From NCBI GenBank assembly GCA_020354025.1, contig CP070638.1, positions 1,378,242 through 1,442,241 of the forward strand: 64,000 nt of DNA, in the 5' to 3' direction. The notes under the pieces were generated by a model that was not told where the DNA came from, ran no database searches, and saw only the letters and a list, made by a program, of their open reading frames with translations. The DNA comes from Fidelibacterota bacterium (GTDB taxonomy: Bacteria > Fidelibacterota > Marinisomatia > SCGC-AAA003-L08 > TS1B11). The stretch's first letter is position 1. Every line of letters starts with the position of its first letter. Made by a program: the position numbers and the translations under genes. Positions 27,255-36,207 of this stretch are shown one piece after another.

Positions 27255-28202
27255 TTATTTCCGCTGCTTTTTCAAGGCCATGTCCATCAATACCGCAATG
27301 ATTATCACGGAACCGATGACTGTTTGCTGCACGAAGGATGAGACTCCCAGGAGGTTGAGCCCGTTCCTCAGGACTCCCATGATCAGGGCACCTATCAGGG
27401 TCCCAATGATCCGGCCTTCGCCACCCATCAGGCTGGTGCCGCCGATGACGGTGGCGGCGATGGCGTCCAGCTCGTACATCATGCCGGCGATAGGTTGGGC
27501 TGAGTTTAGCCGGGCGGTAAGAATGATGGCGGCCAGTCCGCTCAGCATGCCGGACAGTCCGTACACCATGGCTTTATAAAACTTCACGCTCACACCGGAC
27601 AACACCGCAGCTTCCTCGTTGCCTCCGATAGCATAGGCGTAGCGACCCAGTTTTGTCCGGGTCAGGACCACGTGGGCTACGACATAAACCAACACCATGA
27701 TGATCACCGGTACCGGTATATACAGAATCTCCCCAGTCGCCAGATAACGAAATCCAGATGAGAAGCCGGAAATAGGCCGGCCCCCGGTATAAAGCAGGGC
27801 AGCTCCCCGGGCCACACTCATCATACCCAAGGTCGATATGAAAGGTGGCAACCGGCCGTAAGTTATTAGCACACCGTTCACCAGCCCGCAAAAAGCACCT
27901 ACAACCAGCCCGATCAAAATTGCTATCGGCAACGGGATTGCAGCCTGCAGGGCGCTCGCGAGGACTACCCCGGAAAAGGCTACTATTGACCCTACTGACA
28001 GATCAATTCCGGCAGTAATGATGACGAAGGTCATGCCAACGGCGATGATAGCGTTGATGGAGGTCTGCTGGGCAACGTTCAGCAGATTCGAGATGGTCAG
28101 GAAATAGGGCGTTAGAATCCAGAGGACAATGACCAATCCCAACAAACCTATCAGAGTGCCGAACTGGCGCCCGTAATGCAGCAGGAAATCTTTGGGTGTC
28201 AT
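27255..28202 (-). CDS. ABC permease (RbsC type), probable inositol importer
   Basis: A 315-residue inner-membrane permease of the ribose/inositol class (BPD_transp_2), with eight to ten helices. It has the family blocks NAIIAVGMTFVIITAGIDLSVGSI, GRLPPFISTLGMMSVARG and the loop LDAIAATVIGGTSLMGGEG that contacts the ATPase. The start overlaps the end of the ATPase gene by 4 bp (ATGA), and the binding-protein gene follows. Together they form a three-gene importer. Confidence 0.9.
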   Translation of the reverse strand: MTPKDFLLHYGRQFGTLIGLLGLVIVLWILTPYFLTISNLLNVAQQTSINAIIAVGMTFVIITAGIDLSVGSIVAFSGVVLASALQAAIPLPIAILIGLVVGAFCGLVNGVLITYGRLPPFISTLGMMSVARGAALLYTGGRPISGFSSGFRYLATGEILYIPVPVIIMVLVYVVAHVVLTRTKLGRYAYAIGGNEEAAVLSGVSVKFYKAMVYGLSGMLSGLAAIILTARLNSAQPIAGMMYELDAIAATVIGGTSLMGGEGRIIGTLIGALIMGVLRNGLNLLGVSSFVQQTVIGSVIIIAVLMDMALKKQRK

Positions 28203-29695
28203 GCCGCTCCCTCCAGGGCATAGTGCAGGATCTGCTCCTGAGTAGCCTCCCCGGCTGAGAACTCTCCGGCGATCCGCCCCTGGTTCATGACCATAATCCG
28301 GTCGCTCATGCCCAGGATCTCGGGCAGCTCCGATGAGATCATTATAATGGCCGCACCCTCGGCGGTAAGTCGATTCATCAAATGATAGATCTCCACTTTC
28401 GAACCCACATCGATGCCCCGGGTAGGTTCATCGAAAATGAGAATATCCGCCTGGCAGCAAAGCCACTTGCTGATCACCACTTTTTGCTGATTGCCGCCAC
28501 TCAGGAACATTACCTGCTGCTGCAAGCTGGGGGTTTTGATGTGCAAGTCCCCGACATATTGGGTGGCGGCCTGGATCTCTTCCCTGGTGTCAACGAAACC
28601 GATCCTGGAAAACCGTTCCACACTGGGAAGGCAGATATTATCCTTTGTTGAGAGAATCATGATCAGACCCTGCGACTTCCGGTCCTCCGTGAGCAATCCG
28701 ATGCCCAGATTAATAGCCCGGCGTGGAGACTTGATCCTCTGGCGTTTTCCCTTGACGTAAATCTCACCCGAATCGATCCTGCTCACTCCGAATAGGGAGC
28801 TCGCCAACTCCGTGCGCCCGGAGCCCAACAGGCCGGCGATCCCCAGCACTTCTCCCCGGTGGAGCGAAAAAGCAATATCATGCAGCACTCCATTTATGCC
28901 CAGGCCATTTACCCGCAGCACCTCCTCGCCTCTGGCAGCTCTAAGCTTGGGGAAATGCTCTTTCAGCTCACGGTTCACCATCATACTTATAAGCTCGGAC
29001 TTGGAGACGTCCGCTATATTACAAGTGTCGATATATTTTCCGTCGCGTAATACGGTGACCCGGTCGCCGATTTCAAACAGCTCTTCCAACCGGTGTGATA
29101 TATAGATTATCGAGACCCCTTTCTGCTTCAGTCTGCGGATGGTATTGAAGAGCTCCGTTATCTCCTGTTCAGTAAGGGCCGAGGTGGGCTCATCCATGAT
29201 CAGGATCCTGGCATCCAGGGACAGGGCTTTCGCGACCTCGACCATCTGCTGTTGGGCCACACCTAATTCGCTCACCGCCTTACGGGCTTCGATCTCAACA
29301 CCCAAGTCGTCCAGAATTCCCTGCGCCGAGGCAATTATTTCCCTTTGATTGATCAGGCCTGAAGCATGGATCTGCTCCTGGCCCAGGAAGATATTCTCTC
29401 CGGCGGACAGTTGTGGGACCAGATTGAATTCCTGGTAGATGATAGCAATACCCAGCTCCTGGGCGTGCCGGGGACTCTTTATGTCAATTTCCTGGCGGTC
29501 GAGAATAATCTGTCCCGCGGTCTTCTGATAAGCCCCGCTCAGTATTTTCACCAGGGTGGACTTGCCGGCGCCGTTTTCACCCAGTAGGATATGGACTTCC
29601 CCCCTTCTGAGCTCAAATCGGACATCGTCCAGCGCCACCACACCGGGAAAGGTCTTCCGGATATGATGCAGCTCCAGGACGGTGTCGTTTTTCAT
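28199..29695 (-). CDS. ABC ATP-binding protein (RbsA type, two nucleotide-binding domains)
   Basis: A 498-residue duplicated ATPase. Domain 1 has Walker A GENGAGKST, a divergent signature region (VAQQQMVEVAKAL) and Walker B ILIMDEPTSAL. Domain 2 has the degenerate Walker A GLLGSGRTEL usual for RbsA, the signature LSGGNQQKVVISKWL and ILIFDEPTRGIDVG. The start is taken at ATG 29695 (MKNDTVLELHHI), matching the family N-terminus; the longer frame to 29803 would overlap the epimerase gene. It energises the permease encoded directly downstream. Import of myo-inositol is inferred from context. Confidence 0.9.
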   Translation of the reverse strand: MKNDTVLELHHIRKTFPGVVALDDVRFELRRGEVHILLGENGAGKSTLVKILSGAYQKTAGQIILDRQEIDIKSPRHAQELGIAIIYQEFNLVPQLSAGENIFLGQEQIHASGLINQREIIASAQGILDDLGVEIEARKAVSELGVAQQQMVEVAKALSLDARILIMDEPTSALTEQEITELFNTIRRLKQKGVSIIYISHRLEELFEIGDRVTVLRDGKYIDTCNIADVSKSELISMMVNRELKEHFPKLRAARGEEVLRVNGLGINGVLHDIAFSLHRGEVLGIAGLLGSGRTELASSLFGVSRIDSGEIYVKGKRQRIKSPRRAINLGIGLLTEDRKSQGLIMILSTKDNICLPSVERFSRIGFVDTREEIQAATQYVGDLHIKTPSLQQQVMFLSGGNQQKVVISKWLCCQADILIFDEPTRGIDVGSKVEIYHLMNRLTAEGAAIIMISSELPEILGMSDRIMVMNQGRIAGEFSAGEATQEQILHYALEGAA

Positions 29696-29774
29696 GAAAA
29701 CAGGCCCGGCATGATATGGGGCTTTTGCTACTTCTCCAGTATTTCCAGGATCGGCCTCGATGACTATAGCTGCG

Positions 29775-30578
29775 CTAAGTGACCATCTCCCGCATATATT
29801 CAACCGTCTTTATCGCAGCGGTATCCGGATCGGGAAGCGGCAGAATCTCCGCCGACACAAAATCCTGATAGCCGATGGAATTCAGCGTATGGATAATCTC
29901 GGCAAAGTCTATATGGCCCGCTCCTGGATGCCAGCGGTTGGAGTCGGCGACGTGAAAATGAAACAGCCGGTCTCTCGCCGCAACCATGCTTTCAATGATG
30001 GACGGTTCTTCAATATTCATATGAAAGGTATCGAGCAGTAGCCCGATATTATCCAGGCCGACAGTATCTATCAGGTCAAGACCCGAAGCCACAGTGTTGA
30101 CCAAGCCGGTCTCATAGCGATTTATGGGTTCAATTGCCAATCTCACCGACTTGTTTTCTGAGGCACATTCAGTCAGGGCTTCAGCCAGCCACTGCTCTAC
30201 TCGATCACCATCGGTATCCAACCCCGTTTTCCCGCGAACCAAGCCAATGATTACGACTGCCCCCAGACCGTCTGCCAATTCCATGTGCGATTTGATGCGA
30301 TCGATCGCTTTCCGGCGGATATGGGCATCCGGGTGAGTAAATGACAGGCCTTCTTCACCAAATGCCTGCCCTGTCCCTATGGCAGGTACAGGGAGCCGGT
30401 GTTCGGCCAGTATAGATTTCAGCTCCGATACATCAAGGGCAGCCGGATCACGTACGGCCAGTTCAACACCGTCATAGCCCAGGTTTTTGATCTTGGCGAT
30501 ATTCTCCGCTATTTGCCCTTTATAGGCCAGAGCGGAGAATGATGCGGGCTGCGTCGAAAGAACGATGCTGAGCTTCAA
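29775..30578 (-). CDS. iolO: Sugar-phosphate isomerase/epimerase-fold enzyme, IolO-like (5-keto-L-gluconate epimerase)
   Basis: A 267-residue TIM-barrel enzyme of the xylose-isomerase-like (AP endonuclease 2) superfamily. Metal-binding and catalytic segments are visible: AIEPINRYET, GLLLDTFHMNIEE, FHFHVADSNRWHPGAGHIDF and VSAEILPLPDP. In the Thermotoga inositol pathway the equivalent enzyme epimerises 5-keto-L-gluconate to D-tagaturonate. The neighbours (IolM and IolN-like genes immediately upstream) are the same here. The start lies 5 bp after the IolN-like gene. The specific reaction rests on gene order and family, not on a unique motif. Confidence 0.78.
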   Translation of the reverse strand: MKLSIVLSTQPASFSALAYKGQIAENIAKIKNLGYDGVELAVRDPAALDVSELKSILAEHRLPVPAIGTGQAFGEEGLSFTHPDAHIRRKAIDRIKSHMELADGLGAVVIIGLVRGKTGLDTDGDRVEQWLAEALTECASENKSVRLAIEPINRYETGLVNTVASGLDLIDTVGLDNIGLLLDTFHMNIEEPSIIESMVAARDRLFHFHVADSNRWHPGAGHIDFAEIIHTLNSIGYQDFVSAEILPLPDPDTAAIKTVEYMREMVT

Positions 30579-30583
30579 GCGAT

Positions 30584-31681
30584 CTATAATCCCATCTTAC
30601 GAATGGCATAGATCGGACGCCAGCCTTTGGTAAAGGGTTCTTTCAGATAGGGTTCCATCTCGGCTTCGGTGCGGAGGGTAGTTTTTTCCACGGGCGGCAA
30701 CTTGCCGGGTGGATACGCTTCCAGAATCTCATCGTTGACCAGAGTCAGATAGGACAAAATTGCGGCAATGGCACGTTTGGCCTTCTGGGCCTTACCAATG
30801 GTCGGCCGGCCCACTACACCTTCGGGGACAGACGCGACTTCGATCGGGAAATGACCTTGTCCTTCAGACCACTTGCTGGGCCGGGCAAAGGGATCGACGG
30901 CTTTATCGAAATGGCCATCAGGAAGATAGCCTTCGACCTTCGTCTCCTGTGCATATTGCATGTTGATGTACTCGGGTGATAACAGCAGCAGGATCGAGGT
31001 CTCAGCTTCGTCGGCGTGGAAGAAGTTGTCCTCCCAATCGCCGCCCCGGTCCCGCGTCCGGAAAAACTCGCGCACCGCACGGTGCCAGTCGATCACACGG
31101 AAGATGCCCGGCAGATTCCAGGTCTTCTGCAATTCCTGGATGGCCGCTTCCAAGAGCCATAGATGGCCATGATTATTGATCAGTACAATCTTGCGGAAGC
31201 CATCGTTCCACAGCCCCACCATCACATCAATCAGCAGTGACTTGAGCACATTGTCTTCCAGGTGAATCGTCCCCGGCATGCCGACATGGTGATGGGGATG
31301 GCCACCATAAGTCAACGGCGGCCACGCAAGATTCACGGGAGCCCCCTTTTGGGCTGTATACCTTCGAACCCCTTCAAGGATTTGACTCACCATGAACGTA
31401 TCCATGGCGGTAACCGTGTGATTCCCATGCAGCTCAGTGCAGCCGATAGGCAGGAAGACGACGTCGTTTTTCTTGCGATTCTCTGCGACATCATGCCGGA
31501 TTGTGGTCTGGATATACGTCCCCGGCTTGCTCAATTCCGACGGCGACGGGATTCCGTAATCAGCCAGGATCCGGTCGATTTCCTGCTCAGGGGCTTCCCA
31601 GATCCTCTTTTTCAAACGACCAACCGATGTATCCTCAAACCGAAGGTCTTCACGATCAGTTGTAAGCCACTCAGTCATCAT
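30584..31681 (-). CDS. iolN: Creatininase-superfamily hydrolase, IolN-like (3-dehydro-scyllo-inosose hydrolase)
   Basis: A 365-residue metallohydrolase of the creatininase superfamily. The metal-site pattern is clear: LPIGCTELHGNHTVTAMDT (Glu, His, Asp), HPHHHVGMPGT, INNHGHLWLLEAA and a late Glu in HADEAETSILLLL. In Thermotoga, IolN cleaves the diketo-inositol made by IolM to 5-keto-L-gluconate, replacing the IolE/IolD/IolB steps of Bacillus. Its position between IolM-like and IolO-like genes copies that arrangement. It lies 24 bp downstream of iolM. ATG at 31681 or 31678 may serve as start. The reaction is inferred from context. Confidence 0.82.
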   Translation of the reverse strand: MMTEWLTTDREDLRFEDTSVGRLKKRIWEAPEQEIDRILADYGIPSPSELSKPGTYIQTTIRHDVAENRKKNDVVFLPIGCTELHGNHTVTAMDTFMVSQILEGVRRYTAQKGAPVNLAWPPLTYGGHPHHHVGMPGTIHLEDNVLKSLLIDVMVGLWNDGFRKIVLINNHGHLWLLEAAIQELQKTWNLPGIFRVIDWHRAVREFFRTRDRGGDWEDNFFHADEAETSILLLLSPEYINMQYAQETKVEGYLPDGHFDKAVDPFARPSKWSEGQGHFPIEVASVPEGVVGRPTIGKAQKAKRAIAAILSYLTLVNDEILEAYPPGKLPPVEKTTLRTEAEMEPYLKEPFTKGWRPIYAIRKMGL

Positions 31682-31705
31682 TATGATCCTTATATTATAT
31701 CAGTT

Positions 31706-32893
31706 TTATTCAAAGTCTTTTATGGTAATCTTCACCTCATTACGGTCGGTTTGAAGCATCACCAGGTTTTCTTCTACTTCATCCAGGCCGATCCTTTTGG
31801 TGATCAACGGTGAGACATCCATGCCCGCCGCCATGCAGCTGATGACATTCGGGAAGGTGCCATGACCGGAATGGCCTTGTGAACCGACCACATTGGCGCG
31901 GCGCACCTGGAGTACTTCCCCGTTGAGCTGGATCCGGTCATCGGCGCGGGCTACCAGAACCACCGTCGTGTTGAGGGCTTTCCCCTCCCAGATTATCCTT
32001 TCTACATCCGGCCAAACGATGCTGGGCAATCCGGTGGCTTCGAGAATGATCTTGGCCCCGACGCCGTTGGTGATATCCAGGACGGCTTCCGCCGCGTTCA
32101 CTTCGGTCGGATCAATGGCGTGAGTCGCGCCGATAGTCAGGGCCATGTCCCTGCGAGACTTGGAGGGCTCGGAGAGTATCACAGCCGAAGCGCCGGAGCG
32201 TTTCAGGACGGCACAGGCGGCAGCGCCAATGGGACCGCCACCCAGGATGACGACATTCTCACCAGCCCTGATCCCACCGCCACGCTCGATCACGGCGTTA
32301 AAGGCTACCGAGGACGGCTCCACCAGGCTACCCAGCTCAAACATCTTCTCTTCACCATAGAGCTCCCGCAATCCTTCCAGACTCCAGACGTAGCGGGCGT
32401 CAACCTTGACGTATCTGCCATAGGCTCCGTCAATGGAAAACCCAAGTTCCTCCAGCCGCTCACAATGGTTAGGGAAACCGTCAGCGCAGGGTTTGCACTG
32501 GGCACACCAGATCATCTCTTCGGAGCAGACGGCCTCGCCGGCTTCATAGCTTCTGCCCGTCCGTTTATTTATAGCGTCTTCGCCAGCTTCCACCACGACT
32601 CCGGAAAACTCATGACCCAGGGTTGAGGGAAAAGCCGTCAAGCCGGGATAGAAGATATAGCCGCTGTCATCGCTTTGGAGCATGTGAACATCACTGCCGC
32701 AGATCCCACAAGCCTTCACTTCGATCAACACTTCGTTCGGGCCAGGCACGGGTATGTCCTTTTCAACCAGCTTCAGCTGGGGATTGCGCCATACCTTGCT
32801 GCCTAAATAGGTCAATTTGCCTTCAATGTCTTTCATACCCAGTTGGAATTCCGGCTTGGGATCCCATTCAGCAAAAAGAGTTCCTGTTTTCAT
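31706..32893 (-). CDS. iolM: Zn-dependent dehydrogenase, IolM-like (scyllo-inosose 3-dehydrogenase)
   Basis: A 395-residue medium-chain dehydrogenase, the same length as I recall for Thermotoga IolM. The catalytic zinc site is CGICGSDVHML with LGHEFSG, the structural zinc cluster is WCAQCKPCADGFPNHC, and the nucleotide-binding loop is VVILGGGPIGAAACAV. An N-terminal extension of some 30 residues (KTGTLFAEWDPKPEF) precedes the usual fold. Predicted role: oxidation of scyllo-inosose to 3-dehydro-scyllo-inosose, the second step of the hydrolytic inositol route. It starts 33 bp after the phosphatase gene, so it may share the regulator-proximal promoter. Confidence 0.82.
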   Translation of the reverse strand: MKTGTLFAEWDPKPEFQLGMKDIEGKLTYLGSKVWRNPQLKLVEKDIPVPGPNEVLIEVKACGICGSDVHMLQSDDSGYIFYPGLTAFPSTLGHEFSGVVVEAGEDAINKRTGRSYEAGEAVCSEEMIWCAQCKPCADGFPNHCERLEELGFSIDGAYGRYVKVDARYVWSLEGLRELYGEEKMFELGSLVEPSSVAFNAVIERGGGIRAGENVVILGGGPIGAAACAVLKRSGASAVILSEPSKSRRDMALTIGATHAIDPTEVNAAEAVLDITNGVGAKIILEATGLPSIVWPDVERIIWEGKALNTTVVLVARADDRIQLNGEVLQVRRANVVGSQGHSGHGTFPNVISCMAAGMDVSPLITKRIGLDEVEENLVMLQTDRNEVKITIKDFE

Positions 32894-32926
32894 ATTGATT
32901 CCTTTCTGCGTGCTCTTTAAAAAGGT

Positions 32927-34699
32927 TTACTCAGATTCAGACCCAGTCCACTTTCGGACCTTGTTGCGTGCCTCAACCACCTCGTCATCCTCCACTTCAT
33001 CCATGAACCATTCAAGGCCCTTCTGATAGGCGGCGAGAGCAGCCTGCTGATCTCCCACTTTTTCGTACAGCCCACCCAACTCGAAGTGTAAGTCAGCCTC
33101 GGAAGGAACAATCGCCAATGCGTTCTTCATCTCCTGGATAGCTTGGTCGTAAGCCTCCTGTTCAGCGTAAATCTCTGCCATCTGGCTGTTCGGTCCGGAG
33201 TCGTCAGGTTCTATCAGCAGCCACTTGTGACACCATTCCAGCGCTCGCTCGTAATCTCCCAAGGCTGCATGAGCATCAGCCAAGACCTCGTAGCTACCCG
33301 GGTAGTTGTGCTTTTTCCGACTGCCCCAGGTGGCATAGTGCATCGCGCTGTCGATTTGACCGAGCTCGTAGAAGCATTCAGCTATTCCAGCCAGGGCTTC
33401 TACGCAGGTGGTGTCAAAATGAAAGGCAGTCCTGAACGCCTGCAGGGCTTCCGCGTATTTTTCCTCGTCCAGCAAATCGTCCCCTGCACTGTAGTGCTCA
33501 ATTGTCTCGATGGGATCGTGGATATCCTCAAAGAAAACTATGTCCCGTTTATAATCTGCCATAGAGCGCTCATCGCTTTTATCAAGGGCAAATTCGTCAA
33601 TTACTTTACCGTCCACGTTTATGGACTGAAAAGATAGCGTCGTCCCATCAATCCGGACCTTCACAAAACCGAAAACCCGCTCGGCATACAGCGTCCATTC
33701 TCTCTGGCCTATATAGCGCATCGGAGTACCGCCGTTGCCACAGACAATGTAGGTTACAGGCCTTTGGCCCTCTCTACTTACGATGGGGAGGGTGCGCTCG
33801 TAATTGTGATCGTGTCCATTGAATACCATATCGACACCATATTTCTCGAATACCGGATGAAGGATATTCTTACGGTAGACACGATCTTTCTTATAATAAT
33901 TCCCGCCAGCCGTGAAGGGTGGATGGTGGAAAAAAACAAATGTCCAGGTTGCATTGTTCTCTTCCATGTCCCTGATCAACCAGCTCAGCTGCTCACCGCC
34001 CTCATCCAGTGCCTCCGTGTCGGAATCGAGCATGATGAAGTGGGCGTTTCCATAGTCGAATGAATACCACCGCTCCCTATCGGGCAGGGAGAAGAAATCA
34101 TAATAATGTTGTGCGTTATCCTCATGGTTGCCAAGGACAGGGAAGAGCGGCTTATACCTCATTAACCGTCTTGCCGGGGAAAAGAACAGCTTCTCCCACT
34201 GTTTGTAGACACCTCCCCGTTCCACCAGATCGCCGTTGTGAACCACAAGATCAGGGTCCCAGGCCAGAATCTGATCGGTGACTCTTTCATGCATGAAAGG
34301 GCCGCTTTTATTATCCCCATAGGCCGCGAACGAAAACGGGGAATCCTCTCGCACCGCCGTTTTAAAGGTGTATGTCCCACTCTTGATACCACCCTGGCTG
34401 ACTTGGTAGTAATAGACTGTTTCTGCATCCAACCCGGAGAGGACCACTTCATGAACAGCTGTGGAATCGGTTTCCAGGATCGTATCGCCGAACGATTTCG
34501 ATTTCCCAAAAACCACCTCTCCGATGGTGGGTTTGGCACTCTCCCACATAACAGTGATGCCGTCGGTCTTCACATTCTGCAGATAGGGTCCCTTCAGGAG
34601 AACAGAACGATCTGGTCCATCTTGGCAGGAATTCAATCCCATCACAATGAGAATTATGGGGATTGTACCACACACATTTTGCATTCTGATCGTTTTCAT
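32927..34699 (-). CDS. Purple-acid-phosphatase-like lipoprotein with C-terminal TPR repeats
   Basis: A 590-residue exported protein. A lipoprotein-type signal with Cys after VMGLNS leads into a fibronectin-like N-terminal domain of purple acid phosphatases (GPYLQNVKTDGITVMWES). The metallophosphatase domain then runs to about 330, with the full ligand set: AAYGDNKSG, VVHNGDLVERG, VLGNHEDN, FVFFHHPPF and FNGHDHNYER. After about residue 410 come four or five TPR repeats, an unusual addition. Some plant purple acid phosphatases are phytases, so removal of phosphates from inositol phosphates at the periplasm or cell surface is the likely role. It lies between the regulator and iolM on the same strand. 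Confidence 0.85.
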   Translation of the reverse strand: MKTIRMQNVCGTIPIILIVMGLNSCQDGPDRSVLLKGPYLQNVKTDGITVMWESAKPTIGEVVFGKSKSFGDTILETDSTAVHEVVLSGLDAETVYYYQVSQGGIKSGTYTFKTAVREDSPFSFAAYGDNKSGPFMHERVTDQILAWDPDLVVHNGDLVERGGVYKQWEKLFFSPARRLMRYKPLFPVLGNHEDNAQHYYDFFSLPDRERWYSFDYGNAHFIMLDSDTEALDEGGEQLSWLIRDMEENNATWTFVFFHHPPFTAGGNYYKKDRVYRKNILHPVFEKYGVDMVFNGHDHNYERTLPIVSREGQRPVTYIVCGNGGTPMRYIGQREWTLYAERVFGFVKVRIDGTTLSFQSINVDGKVIDEFALDKSDERSMADYKRDIVFFEDIHDPIETIEHYSAGDDLLDEEKYAEALQAFRTAFHFDTTCVEALAGIAECFYELGQIDSAMHYATWGSRKKHNYPGSYEVLADAHAALGDYERALEWCHKWLLIEPDDSGPNSQMAEIYAEQEAYDQAIQEMKNALAIVPSEADLHFELGGLYEKVGDQQAALAAYQKGLEWFMDEVEDDEVVEARNKVRKWTGSESE

Positions 34700-34767
34700 G
34701 ACCTATTCCCAGCTAAGGATGTTGATTACAGGTATTACTCTTTTAATACGTATACTCATATCATCGT

Positions 34768-35850
34768 CTATTCAAGCGAGACAACGGATGAACGTTCTAC
34801 CAGGTGGGACTTCAACACGATGTGCTTCGGTTCCGTGATCTTGCCTCGAATCCGCGATAGGACCAGATTCAGACTCTCCTGCCCCATCTCGTAGATGGGC
34901 TGGTGCATGGTCGTCAGCGAGATCGTCGTAAAGGGCAGGTCATCGTATCCCACCAGGGAGATGTCATTCGGAATGGAGAGACCCAACTGTCTCGCAGCGG
35001 AATAAAATAGCAAAGCGATCCGGTCATGTCCTGAAAAAACAGCCGTAACATTCTGTTTGCGTTTCAATAGCTCACGCGCATACTGGGAATAGCGTTCCTT
35101 GATGAAAGGACCGGTATCGTCAATTATTATGGAGGGATCAATCTCGATATCATGGTCGTTCAAGGCCGCTTCGTAACCTTCAAGTCTTTGCCTCTCCGTA
35201 CTGAAAAGGGTACTCACCACGATAGCAATCTTTTTGTGACCTTTATTAAGAAGATACTTTGTCAGTTCGTAGGCACCCTCAAAATTGTTGGTGGTCACAT
35301 AATCAGTATTCACATCGGGGATAGTGCGATCGGCGAGCACTACATGTATATTGTTTCTGGTGAATTTCTCGATGATCAGACGGTTCTTCTCATCAGATGA
35401 AGCAGTTGGGATGAAAATTACGCCACTGACTGCGTTTTCGATCAGGCGCTCTGCATGAAAGTCGGCCTGGATAAATGAGTCGTCCGTGTTACACAGAATA
35501 AGGCTTCGCTTGTTTTTAGCCGCTTCATCTTCGGCGCCGCGAGCTAATTCAGGAGCGTATCCACTCCTGATATCAGGTATCAGAATGCCTACTATAGTTC
35601 GCTTCTCAGAGTCCGTCACCTGGTCAAGTACAAAGGTTCCGAGCCCCTTTTTCCTGGTCAGGTGCCCCATATTCACCAGATTTTGAACGGCGTGACGAAC
35701 CGTAGCTCGCGCCAGCCCGGCCAGTTCAACCAGCTCCTTTTCGGTAGGGATCTTATCGCCCGGCTTGAATACTCCCTTTTCGATCTGCTCAATCAGCCAG
35801 GTCTGCAATTGGAAGTACTTGGGGATCGGGCTGTGTTTATTGAGGATCAT
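34768..35850 (-). CDS. GntR/LacI hybrid transcriptional regulator
   Basis: A 360-residue regulator. Residues 1-75 are a GntR winged helix-turn-helix (KYFQLQTWLIEQIEKGVFKPG, KIPTEKELVELAGLARATVRHA, GLGTFV). Residues from about 85 onward are a LacI-type sugar-sensing domain (IVGILIPDIRSGYAPELARG, AVFSGHDRIALLFYSAARQLG, ISLVGYDDLPF). The AraR repressors of Bacillus have the same layout. The gene is first in the minus-strand operon and divergent from the TonB receptor and phytase. It is therefore a good candidate for the repressor of the whole phytate/inositol locus, with inositol or a derivative as inducer. Thermotoga uses a different family (ROK) for this job, as I recall. Confidence 0.88.
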   Translation of the reverse strand: MILNKHSPIPKYFQLQTWLIEQIEKGVFKPGDKIPTEKELVELAGLARATVRHAVQNLVNMGHLTRKKGLGTFVLDQVTDSEKRTIVGILIPDIRSGYAPELARGAEDEAAKNKRSLILCNTDDSFIQADFHAERLIENAVSGVIFIPTASSDEKNRLIIEKFTRNNIHVVLADRTIPDVNTDYVTTNNFEGAYELTKYLLNKGHKKIAIVVSTLFSTERQRLEGYEAALNDHDIEIDPSIIIDDTGPFIKERYSQYARELLKRKQNVTAVFSGHDRIALLFYSAARQLGLSIPNDISLVGYDDLPFTTISLTTMHQPIYEMGQESLNLVLSRIRGKITEPKHIVLKSHLVERSSVVSLE

Positions 35851-35870
35851 TCGACTTTCTGGTAATTATT

Positions 35871-35887
35871 GTCTATATGTCTGTACA
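35871..35887 (-). promoter_or_regulatory. Putative operator A, upstream of regulator
   Basis: On the minus strand it reads TGTACAGACATATAGAC. It agrees at 13 of 17 positions with site B at 36171, on the other side of the same divergent spacer. It lies about 20 bp from the regulator start codon, a good place for autoregulation. The motif is inferred from two sites only. Confidence 0.4.
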
Positions 35888-36129
35888 ATTTACCACTCTC
35901 GCCAATTTGATGTCAAGATTTCAGGACCGGTGGATTCTCCCCCGGGTATTGAATACATATGCCTGTTGCTTATCTATTCATCGGGGAGCGATATTATCCT
36001 TTATACCGTTCTATTAAATTCGTGCTTCGAGAAGCCTTCGATGCGCCAGTTGGCGGCCTCAGGACGCGTTTCAACGCGACAGACCTGGATATTTGGCCTT
36101 GCTCCCCGTAGCATTCGGTTATTAAATCC

Positions 36130-36187
36130 TTGACATTGATATTCCAAAAGTATTATCGTTCAGGTATAGATGTATAGACATATTTTC
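36130..36187 (+). promoter_or_regulatory. Putative promoter and operator B for TonB receptor/phytase genes
   Basis: A TTGACA at 36130-36135 is followed, after a short 15-bp spacer, by TATTAT at 36151-36156. Just downstream, 36171-36187 reads TGTATAGACATATTTTC, resembling operator A, and GTATAGA occurs twice in tandem (36164 and 36172). A repressor bound there would block the start of transcription. The remainder of spacer 35851-36207 shows nothing else. Confidence 0.35.
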
Positions 36188-36207
36188 TTAAAAAAGGGGG
36201 TAACATC

